Below the pieces are notes generated by a model. That model did no database searches and had not been told where the DNA came from. It saw only the letters and a list, made by a program, of their open reading frames with translations. Below, piece after piece: positions 1 through 7,574 of a DNA stretch of 41,246 nucleotides (the first letter of the stretch is position 1; the number at the start of each line of letters is the position of its first letter). The translations under genes and the position numbers were made by a program. Source of the stretch: CAZADH01 sp964483805 (GTDB lineage Bacteria > Muiribacteriota > Ozemobacteria > Ozemobacterales > Ozemobacteraceae); the NCBI GenBank assembly GCA_964483805.1, contig CAZADH010000017.1:1-41246 (forward strand). Direction: 5' to 3'.

Positions 1-897
1 AAGCCTTCGCCCGCCAGCGCGGTCAGCGCGCCCCAGACCGCGAATCCAGCCGCGGAGAACGGGGTCCCGGCGGATGCTCGGGTGGAGCCGGACCTCGTAG
101 GCATTGATCGGCAGCGGCAAGAAAGCAGGCACAATCTGGTCGTGCTGCCAATGGGCCATGGTCAATCCGAGCGGCGCCCGCTGATGATTGGCGGGCAGCG
201 GCACGATGAACAACACCGCGCCGGTGGGCTTGACGGCAGGGCCGATGAAGTTCCAGTACACCATGCAGAACCGGCGTTGGCAGATGCCGGCGAAGGCCAT
301 GCCGCGGTTCTGTTCCATGAACAGTTCGGGAATGGCGCCCTTGCCGAACATGCTCACCAGGCGGTTTTGCCAGGTGGCGCGGTTCGGTTCGCGGCCCCGG
401 GCGCGGCCGATCTCGGTGAACAACGATTCGACCAGGTAGCGCTGCGCCTGCTGCACGCCTGACGCGCGGCTGTTGTGGGCCGTGACCTTGTCGCCCTGTC
501 CCTTGAAGTGCAGCACCCAGACATCGGACGGCGCCAGCGCCCTGGGCAGCGCCCGTCGCAGGGCGTGCACGGTCATGGGGCCGAGGTCATCGACCGGGCG
601 CGTCGAGGCGCGGGTGCCGACGGCGCGGACCACCGACCGACCGGCGCGCTCGACCCAGTAACTCAGATCACTGGCCCGCTCCAGGTGTTGCGTCAACGGT
701 CGGGTCTGCTCGAGCCACTGGTGCTCGCGCTCGGCGGTCAGACGGGCCCGCTGCCGATGGCTCTCCTGCCACAGGGGCAACAGCGGCAGAATGGTGAGGA
801 CCAGCGGCAACAGAACCTGCCAAAGCAGCGCCGAGCGCGGAGCGACGCTGGATCCCGCTCCGCTTGGTGTCGGACCACCTGTCTGGGTGCTCGCCAT
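1..897 (-). CDS. Membrane-anchored protein with extracytoplasmic domain, partial (C-terminus outside window)
   Basis: I do not recognise the family. The frame opens at ATG 897, with an in-frame stop just upstream, and runs off the left edge. Residues about 25-42 form one hydrophobic helix (LLWQVLLPLVLTILPLLPLW). A charged segment and a roughly 200-residue soluble region follow, probably outside the membrane. A second hydrophobic helix (AAGFAVWGALTALAG) appears at the very edge, but only in the +1 frame. Switching frame at the G run 61-64 joins the two smoothly, so a one-base indel there is likely. Two helices flanking a soluble domain suggest a sensor-like receptor whose output domain lies beyond the edge. 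That role is inferred only from topology. Confidence 0.6.
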   Translation of the reverse strand, partial: MASTQTGGPTPSGAGSSVAPRSALLWQVLLPLVLTILPLLPLWQESHRQRARLTAEREHQWLEQTRPLTQHLERASDLSYWVERAGRSVVRAVGTRASTRPVDDLGPMTVHALRRALPRALAPSDVWVLHFKGQGDKVTAHNSRASGVQQAQRYLVESLFTEIGRARGREPNRATWQNRLVSMFGKGAIPELFMEQNRGMAFAGICQRRFCMVYWNFIGPAVKPTGAVLFIVPLPANHQRAPLGLTMAHWQHDQIVPAFLPLPINAYEVRLHPSIRRDPVLRGWIRGLGRADRAGGRRL

Positions 898-944
898 GCT
901 GGTCTTTCATGATCGTTCACCCAGGGGACCCAATGCAACTGCCA

Positions 945-962
945 CGAGACGAGTTCGTCTCG
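945..962. other. Perfect inverted repeat in spacer
   Basis: CGAGACGA-GT-TCGTCTCG is a perfect 8-2-8 inverted repeat between the stop of the C45-type gene (970) and the start of the partial membrane protein gene (897), both on the minus strand. No T run follows, so it is not a classical terminator. It could be an RNA hairpin or an operator for the downstream gene. Confidence 0.4.
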
Positions 963-969
963 CTTCAGT

Positions 970-2223
970 TCATGGGGCGAACTTCATGAAACGAGCCAGG
1001 TCAACGCGGGTCCAGGTCGGTTCGTCGGCGGGCCGCACGTGCAGTTCGAGCCGCTCGGGTACCGCCACCCACTGATAGATGGTGTGCTCTGGAAAGCGCG
1101 CCCCGCACGACGCCAACGGGACCTCGAGCACCGCCTGCATTGCCGCGGCGTCGAGCCGGCCGCGCCACGCCTGGCACAGGCGAGCGAGGTTGTCGGCGCG
1201 CTCGTGCGAGCGCATGGGCCGATGCGCCAACTCTGCCCGGGCCGCCGCCGGCCAGGTCGCATCGACGAAGTGATTGGTCGCCACGAGCAGACCTGCCGCG
1301 TCGCCGCGGCGCCGCGTGTTCTCGGTCGACATCTCATAGACGGCGGCCTGTTGCGGTGAAGCGGTGCTGCATAGGATCGGGTAGGAGGGTCGCATACTTT
1401 GTATTGCAGTATCGAGGGCGGCCTCGGTGCTGCAGTCGAGCATGCACAGAAGGTTCTCGTGCAACAACGAACGGCGATCGGCGATGCGACGATTGTCGCC
1501 GCAGTTGCTCCCGTCGTTGTCGCTGACGATCAGGCCGCGGCTGTTGAAGGCCTGCACGCCGCCCAACTGCCCGGCATGGGTCAGCACGGCCGCGGCGGGG
1601 CCGCCTTCGCTCGGGCAGTAGACCACGATGACCAGGTGGCGGTTGAACTGGCGAAACAGCGGGTGAAAATCGAAGTTGCGCCCGACGACCACCGCACCGT
1701 CGGGGGTCCAGTCACCCCAGGCGGCCACGTTCGCACACTGGAAACCGTAGTTGTGGCCGATCAGTTCGAACAGCGCATTCAGGGCGGCCAGTTCCGCCAG
1801 GTCGAGGCCGCTGCCCGTGGCCATGCCCGCGAGCAACGCGCGGATGCGCTCGGGATGGCGCGCCAGAGCGTGGCGGCCAAATGATACATAGGCGGCGTGG
1901 TCGGCGACGATGCCGCTGGCGATCAGAGCCGGTGGGACCAGCGCCGCAAAGCTGCGGATGTCGTCGCGAAGTAATACGCCGTATTGCTCCCCCATCCGCC
2001 GATAGGTGCCGTGCAGGACGGCGACGCGCAACGCGCCGACCCGGTGTAGTTCGCCCCCTGCGGCGTTGACGACCAGACTGGCGGCGGCCGCCGCCACCGT
2101 GCCTGTTGTCACTGCGGCCGTCACTGTTGCCTCGGCGCCGCAAGCGCAGGTGCTCGTGCCGGCCGTGACGGCAGCGGCCAGAACGAGGCACCGGCAGAAG
2201 TGAGTCCAGTGGTGTGCATGCAT
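970..2223 (-). CDS. Exported C45-type (acyltransferase/hydrolase-like) Ntn-fold protein
   Basis: Likely a secreted amide hydrolase or acyltransferase of the C45 group (relatives of acyl-CoA:6-aminopenicillanic acid acyltransferase). These proteins self-cleave in front of a catalytic Cys. Visible here: a signal peptide (residues ~8-30, rich in Ala/Thr), the GTYRRMGEQYG block typical of the family's N-terminal region, a candidate nucleophile Cys in GFQCANVAAWG, and the conserved RNFDF strand after it. The length of about 417 aa suits the family. ATG 2223 gives a better signal peptide than ATG 2241, but neither has a clear Shine-Dalgarno. aroA diverges only about 26 bp away, so one promoter must lie inside the opposing gene. 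Two perfect ATAC-N3-GTAT sites lie inside it. The substrate is unknown. Confidence 0.7.
   Translation of the reverse strand: MHAHHWTHFCRCLVLAAAVTAGTSTCACGAEATVTAAVTTGTVAAAAASLVVNAAGGELHRVGALRVAVLHGTYRRMGEQYGVLLRDDIRSFAALVPPALIASGIVADHAAYVSFGRHALARHPERIRALLAGMATGSGLDLAELAALNALFELIGHNYGFQCANVAAWGDWTPDGAVVVGRNFDFHPLFRQFNRHLVIVVYCPSEGGPAAAVLTHAGQLGGVQAFNSRGLIVSDNDGSNCGDNRRIADRRSLLHENLLCMLDCSTEAALDTAIQSMRPSYPILCSTASPQQAAVYEMSTENTRRRGDAAGLLVATNHFVDATWPAAARAELAHRPMRSHERADNLARLCQAWRGRLDAAAMQAVLEVPLASCGARFPEHTIYQWVAVPERLELHVRPADEPTWTRVDLARFMKFAP
1394..1404. repeat. Dispersed motif ATAC-N3-GTAT (perfect)
   Basis: ATAC-TTT-GTAT inside the C45-type gene. In the gene's sense it forces the codons GCA ATA CAA AGT ATG, including the rare Ile codon ATA. 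Confidence 0.6.
1974..1984. repeat. Dispersed motif ATAC-N3-GTAT (perfect)
   Basis: ATAC-GCC-GTAT, extending to the 13-bp palindrome AATACGCCGTATT (1973-1985), inside the C45-type gene. The sense codons are CAA TAC GGC GTA TTA CTT; GTA, TTA and CTT are unlike the surrounding G/C-ending codons. Confidence 0.6.
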
Positions 2224-2249
2224 GCCCGGCGATGATACCATGAGCGATC

Positions 2250-3635
2250 ATGGGGCGACCTGAACTGCAGATCCAACGGGCCGACCGGGTGGCCGGCACT
2301 CTCGTGCTGCCGGGCGACAAATCGTTGTCGCACCGGGCGCTGCTGTTGGCTGCCGTGGCGGCGGGGCCGTCGCACTTCACCAACCTCGCCCCCGGCAACG
2401 ATGTCCGGTCAACGCGTCGCGCCCTGGCCGCCCTCGGCATCCGGATCCGCGCGCTGAGCGGCGGGGCGGGGTGGATGGTCGAGGGGGTGGGGGCCGCGGC
2501 GGCCCTGACAGAACCCGATCAGGTCATTGACTGCGGCAACAGCGGAACCACGGCGCGGTTGCTCTGCGGCCTGCTGGGCGGGGCCCCATTGACCGCGGTG
2601 CTGACCGGCGATGCCTCGTTGCGGCGCCGGCCGATGGACCGTGTCATCGGCCCATTGTCACGTATGGGCGTTGTATTTACGGCGCGGGCCGGTGGCTCCC
2701 GCCTGCCGCTGGCACTGGTTGGCACGGCGGCGCCGACCGCCGGGCTGTTCTCGTTGTCGGTGCCCTCGGCGCAGGTGCAAAGCGCCATTCTGTTGACCGG
2801 TCTTGCCGCCGCGGGTACCACCACGATCGTCGAGCCGGGGCCGATGCGCGATCACACCTGGCGCCTGCTCGCGGCCATGGGTGCGGCCGTGACCCGGCAG
2901 CCGCACGGAGGTACCCTCGTCGGGCCGGTGGCGTTGCGCCCACTCACTGGCCGCATCCCCGGCGATCCGAGCACCGCGGCCTTTTTCGCCGTGTTGGCGG
3001 CGATCCATCCGGGCAGCGAGATCGTGCTGGCGCAGGTGTCGCTCAATCCGACGCGTCTCGCCTTTCTCGACACATTGCGGGCGATGGGCGCGACCATCGA
3101 AACCACCATCGATGCCGGCGCCGGGTTTCCGCACGACGTACCGGCCGCGGGGCAGGAACCGGTCGGCACCATCGTCGTGCGCGGGCCTGCCCGCCTGCGT
3201 GCCGTCGATATCGGCGGGGCCGGTGTCGCCGCTCTGATCGACGAGTTGCCGGCGTTGGCCGTGGCCATGGCCGTGGCCGAAGGGCGCTCGACCTTGACCG
3301 ATGCCGCCGAGTTGCAGGTGAAAGAATCCGATCGCCTCGCCGGCATCGCTGATCTGTTGACGGCGTTCGGCATTCCGGTTGCGGTTGCCGGGTCGGGCCT
3401 GGTTGTTGATGGACGGCGCGAAGGACCCCGCGTCGCGTCGGCCGTGGTCGACCCCCGTGCCGATCATCGCCTCGCCATGGCGGCGGCGATTCTCGCCACG
3501 CGTGGCGTCGGCATCAGCCGCATTGAGACGCCATCGTGTCTGGCCGTGTCGTGCCCGGGGTTTGCTCGCTTCTTGTGCGAGGTTGCCCCCGGGACTGTCG
3601 TCGCCGGCGCGGGTCTGGTAGAATCGGAACCATGA
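2250..3635 (+). CDS. aroA: 3-phosphoshikimate 1-carboxyvinyltransferase (EPSP synthase)
   Basis: Sixth step of the shikimate pathway: it joins shikimate-3-phosphate and phosphoenolpyruvate to give EPSP for aromatic amino acids. The 461-aa product has the full set of conserved blocks: PGDKSLSHRALLLA near the N-terminus (catalytic Lys, substrate Arg), NSGTTARLLCGLL, the RRRPM loop, SVPSAQVQSAILL, GDPSTAAFF, IDELPALAVA, ELQVKESDRL and C-terminal DHRLAMAAA. GDKS and NPTR resemble class II enzymes, but SAQ is followed by VQ, so I do not press the class. The start is ATG 2250 with a weak GAGCG upstream. The stop overlaps the next gene's start as ATGA, so the two genes are probably translationally coupled. 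Confidence 0.95.
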   Translation: MGRPELQIQRADRVAGTLVLPGDKSLSHRALLLAAVAAGPSHFTNLAPGNDVRSTRRALAALGIRIRALSGGAGWMVEGVGAAAALTEPDQVIDCGNSGTTARLLCGLLGGAPLTAVLTGDASLRRRPMDRVIGPLSRMGVVFTARAGGSRLPLALVGTAAPTAGLFSLSVPSAQVQSAILLTGLAAAGTTTIVEPGPMRDHTWRLLAAMGAAVTRQPHGGTLVGPVALRPLTGRIPGDPSTAAFFAVLAAIHPGSEIVLAQVSLNPTRLAFLDTLRAMGATIETTIDAGAGFPHDVPAAGQEPVGTIVVRGPARLRAVDIGGAGVAALIDELPALAVAMAVAEGRSTLTDAAELQVKESDRLAGIADLLTAFGIPVAVAGSGLVVDGRREGPRVASAVVDPRADHRLAMAAAILATRGVGISRIETPSCLAVSCPGFARFLCEVAPGTVVAGAGLVESEP

Positions 3636-4774
3636 GCAACGTGACGCCCACCTCCACCCCGGGCCCCGCCCCCGCCGGAAAACCTGCGGGTCGGCCGCCG
3701 GGGCACCGGCAGCCCCCGATGTGGCTGGGGTTCCGCGTGCGCACGTGGCGGCTCGTGGGTACCTGGGCGGCGTTCGTCGGACTTGCCGTGCTCTTGCGGC
3801 CATTCTTGACGTTGTTGTTCCTGACCTTCATTTTGTCATACGCTATCAACTCGCTGGTCAGCTACCTCTGTGGCCGAACCGGCTGGGCGTGGCGCAAAAT
3901 CGTCGTGCTCGTCTACCTGTTTTTGGGCGGGCTGGCGTTTGCCGTGGGCATGATCATCGTGCCCCGTGCCTACCATGAAGGCCAGGCTTTGTCGCACGAA
4001 CTACCGGTGGCCAAAGAAAACCTGCTTGCCTACGTGCGCGACATCATGGAAAACGAGGAGTTCAAGGGATTTGCCGATAGCGAGCGGCTCGAAGAAGCGG
4101 TTCGCGACTACTCGGGGGTCGCCCTGCAGACCGGGGCCAACTTCATGAAGACCCTGGTGCAGACCTCGTTCCACTTCCTGTTGTCGTTGATCTTCAGTTT
4201 CCTGATCCTCTGGGATCTCGATCGCCTGGTGCTCGATGTCAGGTCGTTGGCCTCGAGTCGCTTACGTCATCAATACAACATCGTCGCCCCGAAACTGCAG
4301 CAGTTCGGGGCCATCGTCGGCAAGGCGTTCGAGGCCCAGATCGTCATCGCCATCGTCAACACGGCTTTGACGCTGCTCGGTTTGCTCGTGCTCGGCATGC
4401 CGAACGTGCTGTTTCTCAGCGTGTTCGTCTTCATCTGCAGCTTCATCCCGGTGCTCGGCGTGTTCATCTCGAGCGTGCCCATCTGTCTGCTCGCCTTCAA
4501 GAAAGCGGGTCTGTGGCTGGCCTTCGAGTGCGTCATCCTGATCGCGATCATCCACTTCATCGAGGCCTACATCCTCAACCCCCGCATCGTCGGAGCTCAC
4601 CTGTCGACCCACCCGTTCATCGCCGTGTGTATCCTGGTGATCTCCGAGTATTTCATCGGGATCTGGGGTCTGTTGCTCGGCGTGCCGCTCGCCGTCTTCT
4701 TCTACCGCTCGTTCGTCGCCGACGACCGCCACGAACCTCCGGCCACCCCGCCGCTGCCAGCCTCGGCGATCTGA
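3632..4774 (+). CDS. AI-2E family transporter-like membrane protein
   Basis: Polytopic inner-membrane protein of the AI-2 exporter / YdiK-PerM type family (PF01594). The 380-aa product has a Pro/Gly-rich cytoplasmic N-tail (about 30 residues), two closely spaced N-terminal helices (FVGLAVLLRPFLTLLFLTFI), a third helix near residue 90, and a soluble segment (~110-175). A run of C-terminal helices follows, with the family-like FIPVLGVFISSVP and ILNPRIVGAHLSTHPFIAV blocks and a closing helix ending LLGVPLAVFF. The substrate is unknown; many family members have nothing to do with AI-2. ATG 3632 overlaps the aroA TGA (ATGA), which fixes the start and indicates co-translation with aroA. Confidence 0.85.
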   Translation: MSNVTPTSTPGPAPAGKPAGRPPGHRQPPMWLGFRVRTWRLVGTWAAFVGLAVLLRPFLTLLFLTFILSYAINSLVSYLCGRTGWAWRKIVVLVYLFLGGLAFAVGMIIVPRAYHEGQALSHELPVAKENLLAYVRDIMENEEFKGFADSERLEEAVRDYSGVALQTGANFMKTLVQTSFHFLLSLIFSFLILWDLDRLVLDVRSLASSRLRHQYNIVAPKLQQFGAIVGKAFEAQIVIAIVNTALTLLGLLVLGMPNVLFLSVFVFICSFIPVLGVFISSVPICLLAFKKAGLWLAFECVILIAIIHFIEAYILNPRIVGAHLSTHPFIAVCILVISEYFIGIWGLLLGVPLAVFFYRSFVADDRHEPPATPPLPASAI

Positions 4775-5052
4775 ACCCCGGGGGAGCGTCCTCCTCGCGC
4801 CGAGATCCGGGCGAGAGGCAGCCGGGCAAGGTGTCGTTTCCCGGCGTGCCAAACCCGCCGGTTGCCCGGGTGGGTGCCGATCTTTCGCCGATCGCGCGGT
4901 GCGGCACAACACCGGGTAGTCCGACAAGGCTGAAATACACGAGAAATATGAGGTATTGCTAGTGTGTCCGTGCCGTTCCAGACTCCGGGTTGGTTCGCGT
5001 CCCGTGGCGGCGGCAATCCCCGACGGACTGCCCGCGGGGCGTCTCCCCTTGC
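4775..5052. other. Convergent intergenic spacer without a gene
   Basis: Spacer between the converging aroA-permease and nif3-like genes. It holds a 6-bp-stem inverted repeat (CCGGCG 4841-4846 with CGCCGG 4856-4861) lacking a U tract, and an A/T-rich patch (4931-4960) of the dispersed GTATTGC type. I see no convincing terminator, gene or RNA. Confidence 0.4.
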
Positions 5053-5823
5053 TCAGTAACCCGTTGGCAGGTCGATGAACCGGTGCTCGAGCTTGAACCT
5101 GCGGGCCAGTTCGTCGCCCACGGCCCGCACCCCGAACGTCTCGGTGGCATAATGACCCAGGCCGAACATGTGGATCTTGCGGTCTTCGCAGGCGCCGACC
5201 GCCTGGTGGATGATCTCACCGGTAACGATCGCGTCGATCCCGCCGGTGGCGACGAGGGGGTCGTTGACGGCCGACCAGCCCGCTCCCGAGAGCACGCCGA
5301 TGCGGGCGATCGTCTTGCCGCCGCACGCCAGCGTGTGCGTCACCGGCGCGACCTTGGCGGCGAGCAGCCGTGAGAAGGCGGGCACGGTCAGTGGCCGCGG
5401 CAGTCGCGCCACGATGCCGGCCTTCACGCCGCCGCCACAGTCGGCGAACATGCCCTCGATGGTTGCGCCCAGGCGGCGGGCGATGATGGCGTTGTTGCCG
5501 TACTCCGCGTGCAGATCGAGCGGCAGGTGAATACCGACGAGGTTGAGATCGGCGCGATCGAGCAGTTGCAGCTTCTCGCGGGTGATGGCGTCAATACGAC
5601 GTAGTTCGCCACCACGCCAGAACAGCCCGTGGTGCACGATAGCCAGGTCGGCCTTCAACTCCCGGGCACGGCGCAGGAAGGCGGTCGAGCCATCGACGCC
5701 GGTGACTACGCGGCGGATCTGGGTCCGGCCCTCGAACTGCAAGCCGTTGTATGACACGTCAGCGATCATCGGGATCTGCAGCGTCTCGTTGAGCCATTGA
5801 AGAAGGGTGTCTCGGTGGGTCAT
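5053..5823 (-). CDS. Nif3-like dinuclear metal center protein (GTP cyclohydrolase I type 2 family)
   Basis: Member of the widespread NIF3/YbgI family of hexameric toroids that bind two metal ions. Some annotations call it GTP cyclohydrolase 1 type 2, but its general function is unsettled. The 256-aa product is the usual length for the short form without the inserted PII-like domain. Metal ligands are visible: the HHGLFW block at residues 64-69, GIHLPLD near 97-103, and C-terminal GHYATET carrying the last His and Glu. The start is set by AAGGAG about 7 nt before ATG 5823; an in-frame upstream ATG lacks such a site. The gene lies 49 nt downstream of the TPR-transglutaminase gene, probably in the same transcript, though the two roles are not obviously linked. 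Confidence 0.9.
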   Translation of the reverse strand: MTHRDTLLQWLNETLQIPMIADVSYNGLQFEGRTQIRRVVTGVDGSTAFLRRARELKADLAIVHHGLFWRGGELRRIDAITREKLQLLDRADLNLVGIHLPLDLHAEYGNNAIIARRLGATIEGMFADCGGGVKAGIVARLPRPLTVPAFSRLLAAKVAPVTHTLACGGKTIARIGVLSGAGWSAVNDPLVATGGIDAIVTGEIIHQAVGACEDRKIHMFGLGHYATETFGVRAVGDELARRFKLEHRFIDLPTGY

Positions 5824-5872
5824 CGTCAACTCCTTGTTGGGTGATGTCATGGCCTGGGAAACCGCCGATCGG

Positions 5873-7540
5873 TCAACGACGCTCGAGCACCATGCTGCTC
5901 TCGATCTTGACCTGCGCCGTCTGCTCGCGGGCCATGTAGTTGATCGACACGCGGGGGCGCGGACGCCCCGGTGCCGCATCGAAGATGATCTGGTCGCTCA
6001 GCAGATTGCCGAAATAGGCCCAGCGCATGGTGCGGCCCAGGGTCGGGTCGGCCGGCAGCCAACCGCGGTCTTTCACGAAGATCTCGGCCCAGGCATGCCC
6101 GACCTCGGTGGGGGTGCCGATCAGTTCGTCCTTCACGAGAAACCCGGTCACGGTGCGGGCGGGGATGCCGCGCAACAGGCAGACGGCGGCGAAAACGGTC
6201 GCAAACTCCGTGCAGTCAACGCGGTCGGGGTTCGCAAACGCCCAGGCCACGTTGTGGTCCTCGAAGTTCTCGCGATAGCGGAACCCACGCCCGACCACGG
6301 TGTAGGCGTTGGCCGCGAACTCGCCCGGCAGTTGGGCAATCCGCTTTGCGAGCTGGTTGAGTAGCGGCAGATCGAGACTGAGGCGGGGGTCGGTCACCCA
6401 GGCATCGAGACTGGGAACCGCATAACGGTGCAGGCTCCCGTGTTCGGCCAGGGTCGGCTCGAGGTCGACCAGATGTTCGAGACGCACCTGCAGCTTCGGG
6501 AAAAAATCTTCCTTGGCGAGGGTCAAGCGGATGCGCCCATCGCTGATCGCTTCGCGTTGCACGTTCCGGCGGGCTCCTGTCGGGGTCACCAACGCGATGT
6601 CGGCTAACTTGACCCGTTGATGCCGCTCGAAGCTCGGCAACAGACGAACGCTGATGCTCAGATCGGTGACCGCATCGGGTTGGTTCATGGTCAATGCCAG
6701 GGTCTCGGTGAGGCGATACTGCTGGGGCGACAATACAGCGTAAATATGTTCGATTGCTTTGCGGTTCTGTAGACGGGTGAACCGCCCCAATACGGCTCGG
6801 CACAGGTCGGCGAGCCCGGCCAGTTGGCCCCCGTGGAAACGGGCCCGGATCAAGGCCTCGTGGGCAAAGCCCTCGTTGTCGAGCTGGCTGGCGCTGGTCA
6901 AGGCCCGGATCGCTTCCGGATACTGATCGGTTTCGCACAACAGGTTGCCCAACAGGCAAAGCGGATAGCCGTCGTTGCTCACGAGATGCGCATGCTGCTT
7001 GAGCAGATCGATGGCCTGCTGGCGCATGCCCAGCTTCTGATAGGCCTCGGCCAGGTTGACGGCGGCAATGTGATCGGCCGGATTCAGTTGCAGCGCCAGG
7101 CGGAAGTAGGCGACCGCCTCTTGCGGCCGGTGCAACTGGTTGAGCAAGACGAGCCCGGCGCTATACGGCGCCTGCGGGTCGGTCGGGGCGAGACCCATGA
7201 CCTCGCGCCATGCGGTCAGCGCTTCGGCGGCATTGCCCGATCGCTTGAGAGCCAGTGCCAGGTTGTGGCGGAAGGCGATCTCGCCCGGATTGCACTGCAC
7301 GGCCTGGCGAAAACTGGCGATGGCGGCCGTCGGATCCGAGCGCTGCATGGCCGCCAACCCGTCGTTGTTGTGGGCCACCCCCTGGTTGTGGACCTCGGGT
7401 GCCACCGGTGTGCGTTCCGGAGCCGACACCGGCGGCATGTCCGGGATCAGCGTCACCGAGGCGGCCGGTTGCTCGAAGAAACGTTGCAGCGGGTCGGGAA
7501 CCTGTGCGTGTAACCAGACGGGCAGGCAGAACAGGAGCAA
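5873..7540 (-). CDS. Exported TPR protein with C-terminal transglutaminase-like domain
   Basis: About 555 aa. After a Sec signal (hydrophobic VVLLLFCLPVWLHA) come roughly five TPR units (ALKRSGNAAEALTAWREVMGLAP, PQEAVAYFRLALQLNPADH and similar). A linker region follows, then a transglutaminase-like cysteine protease fold with a complete triad: Cys in VDCTEFATVFAAV, His in VGHAWAE, Asp in LPADPT. It probably acts in the periplasm on protein or cell-wall amide bonds; the substrate is unknown. The start is a problem. A positively charged n-region (ERWRTAAR) and a GGAG site precede codon GTT at 7579, which is not a normal start. TTG 7540 is the first allowed codon, but it cuts the n-region off. 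A sequencing error or an unusual start near 7579 is possible. Confidence 0.8.
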   Translation of the reverse strand: MLLFCLPVWLHAQVPDPLQRFFEQPAASVTLIPDMPPVSAPERTPVAPEVHNQGVAHNNDGLAAMQRSDPTAAIASFRQAVQCNPGEIAFRHNLALALKRSGNAAEALTAWREVMGLAPTDPQAPYSAGLVLLNQLHRPQEAVAYFRLALQLNPADHIAAVNLAEAYQKLGMRQQAIDLLKQHAHLVSNDGYPLCLLGNLLCETDQYPEAIRALTSASQLDNEGFAHEALIRARFHGGQLAGLADLCRAVLGRFTRLQNRKAIEHIYAVLSPQQYRLTETLALTMNQPDAVTDLSISVRLLPSFERHQRVKLADIALVTPTGARRNVQREAISDGRIRLTLAKEDFFPKLQVRLEHLVDLEPTLAEHGSLHRYAVPSLDAWVTDPRLSLDLPLLNQLAKRIAQLPGEFAANAYTVVGRGFRYRENFEDHNVAWAFANPDRVDCTEFATVFAAVCLLRGIPARTVTGFLVKDELIGTPTEVGHAWAEIFVKDRGWLPADPTLGRTMRWAYFGNLLSDQIIFDAAPGRPRPRVSINYMAREQTAQVKIESSMVLERR

Positions 7541-7574
7541 GACGACGCTGACGCGTGCGGCGGTGCGCCACCGC

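Noticed and set aside
2658..3803. Long open frame on the minus strand opposite aroA
   Set aside because: It is antisense to a complete aroA with all motifs, and its product is Arg/Gly/His-rich without any family pattern, as expected for shadows in G+C-rich DNA.
4841..4861. Terminator between converging genes
   Set aside because: The inverted repeat CCGGCG/CGCCGG has no U tract and is no better than many G+C-rich chance repeats, so it is mentioned only in the spacer note.
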